Positions 34,319 through 37,111 of a stretch of DNA of 37,111 nt are shown here, in pieces (the stretch's first letter is position 1; each line of letters opens with the position of its first letter). This DNA is from Rhizophagus sp. LPA8_4_AMF. Lineage: Eukaryota; Glomeromycota; Glomeromycetes; Glomerales; Glomeraceae. The position numbers were made by a program, and so were the translations under genes. The stretch covers positions 1-37,111 of the forward strand of contig JADRCO010000338.1 in assembly GCA_021464525.1 (NCBI GenBank). The letters are read 5' to 3'. The notes under the pieces are model-generated. The model made no database searches. It saw only the letters and a list, made by a program, of their open reading frames with translations, and had not been told where the DNA came from.

Positions 34319-35745
34319 ATGTCAAAAAACGAAACATTAACGTCACCAATAGCTGCTGACAACGAAACTTGTTTTGCATACCCTTTTGAAGCTGATTGTA
34401 CTACTAACCATTCTTCTAATAATTTATCAAAAGACTCCACGTTAGACGCAAGGTTAATAATTCTTTTAGAGAAGGAAACAGAATTAAAACTACAAATTGA
34501 TGAATTAATAGAAGAAATTACGAATTTAGAAGCAATTACAAAAAATAGAAGTAGAAGTAATGGTGTTAATGAAGAAGATAAAGAAACAAAAAAGAATGAA
34601 TTAAAGAAAGAAATTGCCGAAGGCATGAATTTTTGAGCATTTCGACTTTATTGATTTTAGAATTTGAAATGATTAATAGAATTTACAATATATCTTTACT
34701 AATTCTATATAATTACAGAGATTTGTTGGGAAGATTTTGAAGCTCCAGAATGGTGTGTACCTATTAAAGCTGATGTATTAACATTTGAATGGGACGTAAG
34801 TACCAAATACAAGATATTCAAAATTTTAGAATTCTCTCTTACGCGTTTTCTATAACTAATTCTCGTTCTCAAATAGGAATTTGCTAAAGAATGCCAATTT
34901 GATGTAATTTTAATGGATCCACCATGGCAATTAGCGACACATGCTCCAACACGCGGTGTAGAGTATTATATGAATTCTCTTATCATTCTTTCTTATAGCA
35001 TCAAGTGAATGACGGATTTTAAAGGTTCGTGTAATTGTTCTCACCAAACAAAGTTATTATCTTTTATTTTTTTTTCTTTTGTATATATGTATTTTATAAA
35101 GGTAGCTATAGCCTATCAACAATTACCGGATGTTTGTATCGAAGAATTGCCAATTCCTAAATTACAGAAAAATGGATTCTTGTTTATCTGGGTCATTAAT
35201 AATAAATATTCTAAGGCATTCGAAATGATGAAAAAATGGGGCTACACGTAAGTTGAGAATGTGATTTAATATTTTATTTGTGATTCACTTTGTCACATTA
35301 TTTCTAAATTTAGGTACTGCGATGACATCACATGGGTTAAGCAAACGGTGAATAGAAGAATGGCCAAAGGACATGGATTTTACCTACAACACGCAAAGGA
35401 AACATGTTTAATGGGAAGAAAGGTAAGATACTTCTATTTGGTTTACTGTTATTTTATTGATTAATTTTGTTGGACCATTTTAATAGGGAGAAGACCCTCC
35501 GGGATGTAATCATTCGATTTCTTCGGATGTGATATTTTCAGAACGACGAGGACAAAGTCAAAAACCCGAAGAATTATATGAAATGATTGAGGAGTTGGTC
35601 CCAAATGGTAACGTTTATTATCCATTAGAAACTTCTTTATCTTCATTATTTATATAATATGCATTTTTTAGGAAATTATTTGGAGATATTTGGACGTAAA
35701 AATAATTTGAGAGATTATTGGGTAACTATAGGAAATGAATTGTGA
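34319..35745 (+). CDS. MT-A70 family adenine methyltransferase, MTA1-like (DNA 6mA)
   Basis: Seven exons (34319-34622, 34719-34795, 34877-34957, 35102-35247, 35314-35422, 35487-35607, 35672-35745) give 303 residues. A Ser/Thr-rich N-terminus and one predicted coiled coil (about 45-72, EKETELKLQIDELIEEITNL) precede the catalytic domain: D141-P-P-W144 (DVILMDPPWQL), THAPTRGVAIAYQQLPD, GFLFIWVINNKYSKAFEMMK, GHGFYLQHAKETCLMGRKGE, SERRGQSQKPEELYEMIEEL and LEIFGRKNNLRDYWVTIGNE. The THAPTRGV and GHGFYLQHAKE forms fit MTA1, the catalytic subunit of the ApT-directed DNA N6-adenine methyltransferase of ciliates and early-diverging fungi, better than the mRNA enzyme Ime4/METTL3 (DPPWDIHM, with CCCH fingers). 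No CCCH finger is present. Exon 1 is joined to exon 2 through a GC donor (34623), the only phase-correct site near the end of the frame. It is head-to-head with the Pex8-like gene. Confidence 0.8.
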
Positions 35746-36849
35746 AGCTTGTATGATTAAAGAATTTAGATTTATGCAATATTTCTCATGTCAATAAAGG
35801 AATTTACTTCACAATTACATTAATAAGTTGCCAATATTATACAAAATATAGTTTATTTATCTTCGTAAAATTTATTTTAAATAATAATATTATGTGAAGT
35901 AAAATATTTTTAAATATAAATAAAACTCGGTAAAATTTTTCATTATTAAATATTTATACTTGTATCTCTTACTTGCTCCTCTTATTTGCATTAATTCTCT
36001 CTCCTTCCTCATTGATACAACTCCAATTTCATTATTGCCAGAAATAGCAACAATAACCTACTTGTTACATATAAACGTAAATTTACGATATATCTTTATT
36101 TTTTATAAACAGTCATGTGACTATATATTAATTCAGGCCAAATTATAGTGCTGGCGAAAGCAAAATTACAATTCTGGCTAGTTAAGCTAAATTACCTAGA
36201 TCAAAAAACTAGTTCAGTATATAATGAACTAAACTAACCCTTCTAAAACAAAAGGTTCATCTAATAAATATTATTATTAAATTATTTATAAGAAATATTA
36301 TATAGAATTTAAGAAAATTTTATAATTATATTATACTTTTTCTTAAATATTATTAAAAAAATAAGAACTATAAATTTATATTTTATTTTGAATTTAATAA
36401 AAAATAGCATAAATTATCCATAAAATTATGATACCAATAATTTTGGCATATTATACCATTTATTATTAAAATAAATTATTTGCCAATAATAGTTGAGTAA
36501 AATTAATTAATATATTATAATTATATAAGGTTACTAGAAATATAACTATTATTAAATACTTCACTATTTAATCTATACTAAATATTCTTTAATATATTCC
36601 TAATATTTGAATTAATAAATTTTTTTAATTATTAATTTAATAAAAAAAAAACTTAGAATGATATAGTATAAAGTATCATATCATTCCATTTATCAAGTAC
36701 AATATTTATACAATAACAATATTAATATATGGGCTAGATTTAACTAATCTTTAAATTATACTTTTTGTAAACTTTTATACTAGATCTAAATAATCTAAAT
36801 ATCAAATTCAAATTCTAATATCAAATTATATAACTAATTAATTTTACAT
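35746..36849. other. Gene-free AT-rich region
   Basis: About 1.1 kb with no supported exon chain. Small inverted repeats occur, such as AGTTCA/TGAACT near 36210-36229 and GAATGATAT/ATATCATTC near 36657-36687. An ATATGGGCT motif at 36727-36735 matches the ends of the MITE-like element that follows. Confidence 0.5.
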
Positions 36850-37003
36850 TATATGGGCTCTTTGTAGTAGAAAGGGAGCATACTGCTAAAAAAAAAATTT
36901 TTTAGTTAATGCTAATTCTGGACAAATTACAATATTTGGAGTATTTTTAGTGTATAATTATAAATAGTAGTTTGCTCCCTTTCTACTGCAAAGAGCCCAT
37001 ATA
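36850..37003. mobile_element. MITE-like element with 38-bp terminal inverted repeats
   Basis: Left end 36851-36888 reads ATATGGGCTCTTTGTAGTAG then AAAGGGAGCATACTGCTA. The right end 36965-37002 is its reverse complement with 3 mismatches in 38, and one more matching base outside each end. Total about 154 bp, spacer AT-rich, no ORF. TA dinucleotides at both edges would suit a Tc1/mariner-type target site, but the exact boundary is ambiguous. Further ATATGGGCT copies lie at 36727 and 37047. Confidence 0.75.
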
Positions 37004-37111
37004 TAAAATCATATATCAATAAATTTAGTGTATAATTTTATATATCATATGGGCTGATTTTTGGAATCAAATTTTTTTACACAAAAATAATTTTATTAAG
37101 CAAATATAAAT

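Noticed and set aside
35009-35251. 80-residue frame read as a separate small gene
   Set aside because: It is exon 4 of the MTA1-like gene plus its intron.
35960-36148. 62-residue frame downstream of the MTA1-like gene
   Set aside because: AT-rich chance frame with no splice partners or recognisable motif.

Overview
The window looks like chromosomal DNA of an early-diverging filamentous fungus, most likely an arbuscular mycorrhizal Glomeromycotina close to Rhizophagus. It is very AT-rich and its genes are broken by many 60-100 nt introns, nearly all GT-AG, with CTAAC/CTGAC/CTAAT-like branch sites. The gene content is fungal: an Asp1/Vip1 kinase, Bet1, an HP1/Swi6-like protein and a low-molecular-weight thioredoxin reductase. 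There is also an intronless F-box protein of the kind strongly expanded in Rhizophagus and an Asn-rich membrane protein. The species is inferred from style; no rRNA or marker gene is present.

I rebuilt 15 convincing protein genes by joining exons so that phase and family sequence agree. From left to right: an Asn-rich single-pass membrane protein (+); a small mitochondrial protein, possibly a complex I accessory subunit (-); the SNARE Bet1 (+); an Mss51/ZMYND-type protein with two zinc-binding modules (-); the inositol pyrophosphate kinase/phosphatase Asp1/Vip1 (-); cytosolic-type prolyl-tRNA synthetase (-); valyl-tRNA synthetase with 20 exons (+); a LYR-motif protein (-); a Zip3/RNF212-type RING protein (+); thioredoxin reductase with a probable mitochondrial presequence (-); an HP1/Swi6-like chromodomain plus chromoshadow protein (-); a full ADAM metalloprotease-disintegrin (+); an F-box protein (+); an all-helical protein that may be the intraperoxisomal peroxin Pex8 (-); and an MT-A70 methyltransferase that fits MTA1, the DNA N6-adenine methyltransferase of ciliates and early-diverging fungi (+).

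The layout is compact up to about 24 kb. Many genes form head-to-head pairs with 108-208 bp between start codons: complex I-like/BET1, ProRS/ValRS, LYR/Zip3-like and Pex8-like/MTA1. Most other neighbours are convergent or tandem with a few hundred bases between. The genes form no single pathway. Loose themes are translation (two tRNA synthetases), mitochondria (five proteins with likely mitochondrial roles) and chromatin or meiosis (HP1-like, Zip3-like, MTA1-like).

The least explained parts are a 154 bp MITE-like element with 38 bp inverted ends at 36.85-37.0 kb, a decayed inverted-repeat block at 30.7-31.26 kb, an orphan two-exon coding fragment near 24.3 kb, and three introns whose donor appears to be, or may be, GC instead of GT. 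I see no rRNA, tRNA, CRISPR array, viral gene or complete transposase.
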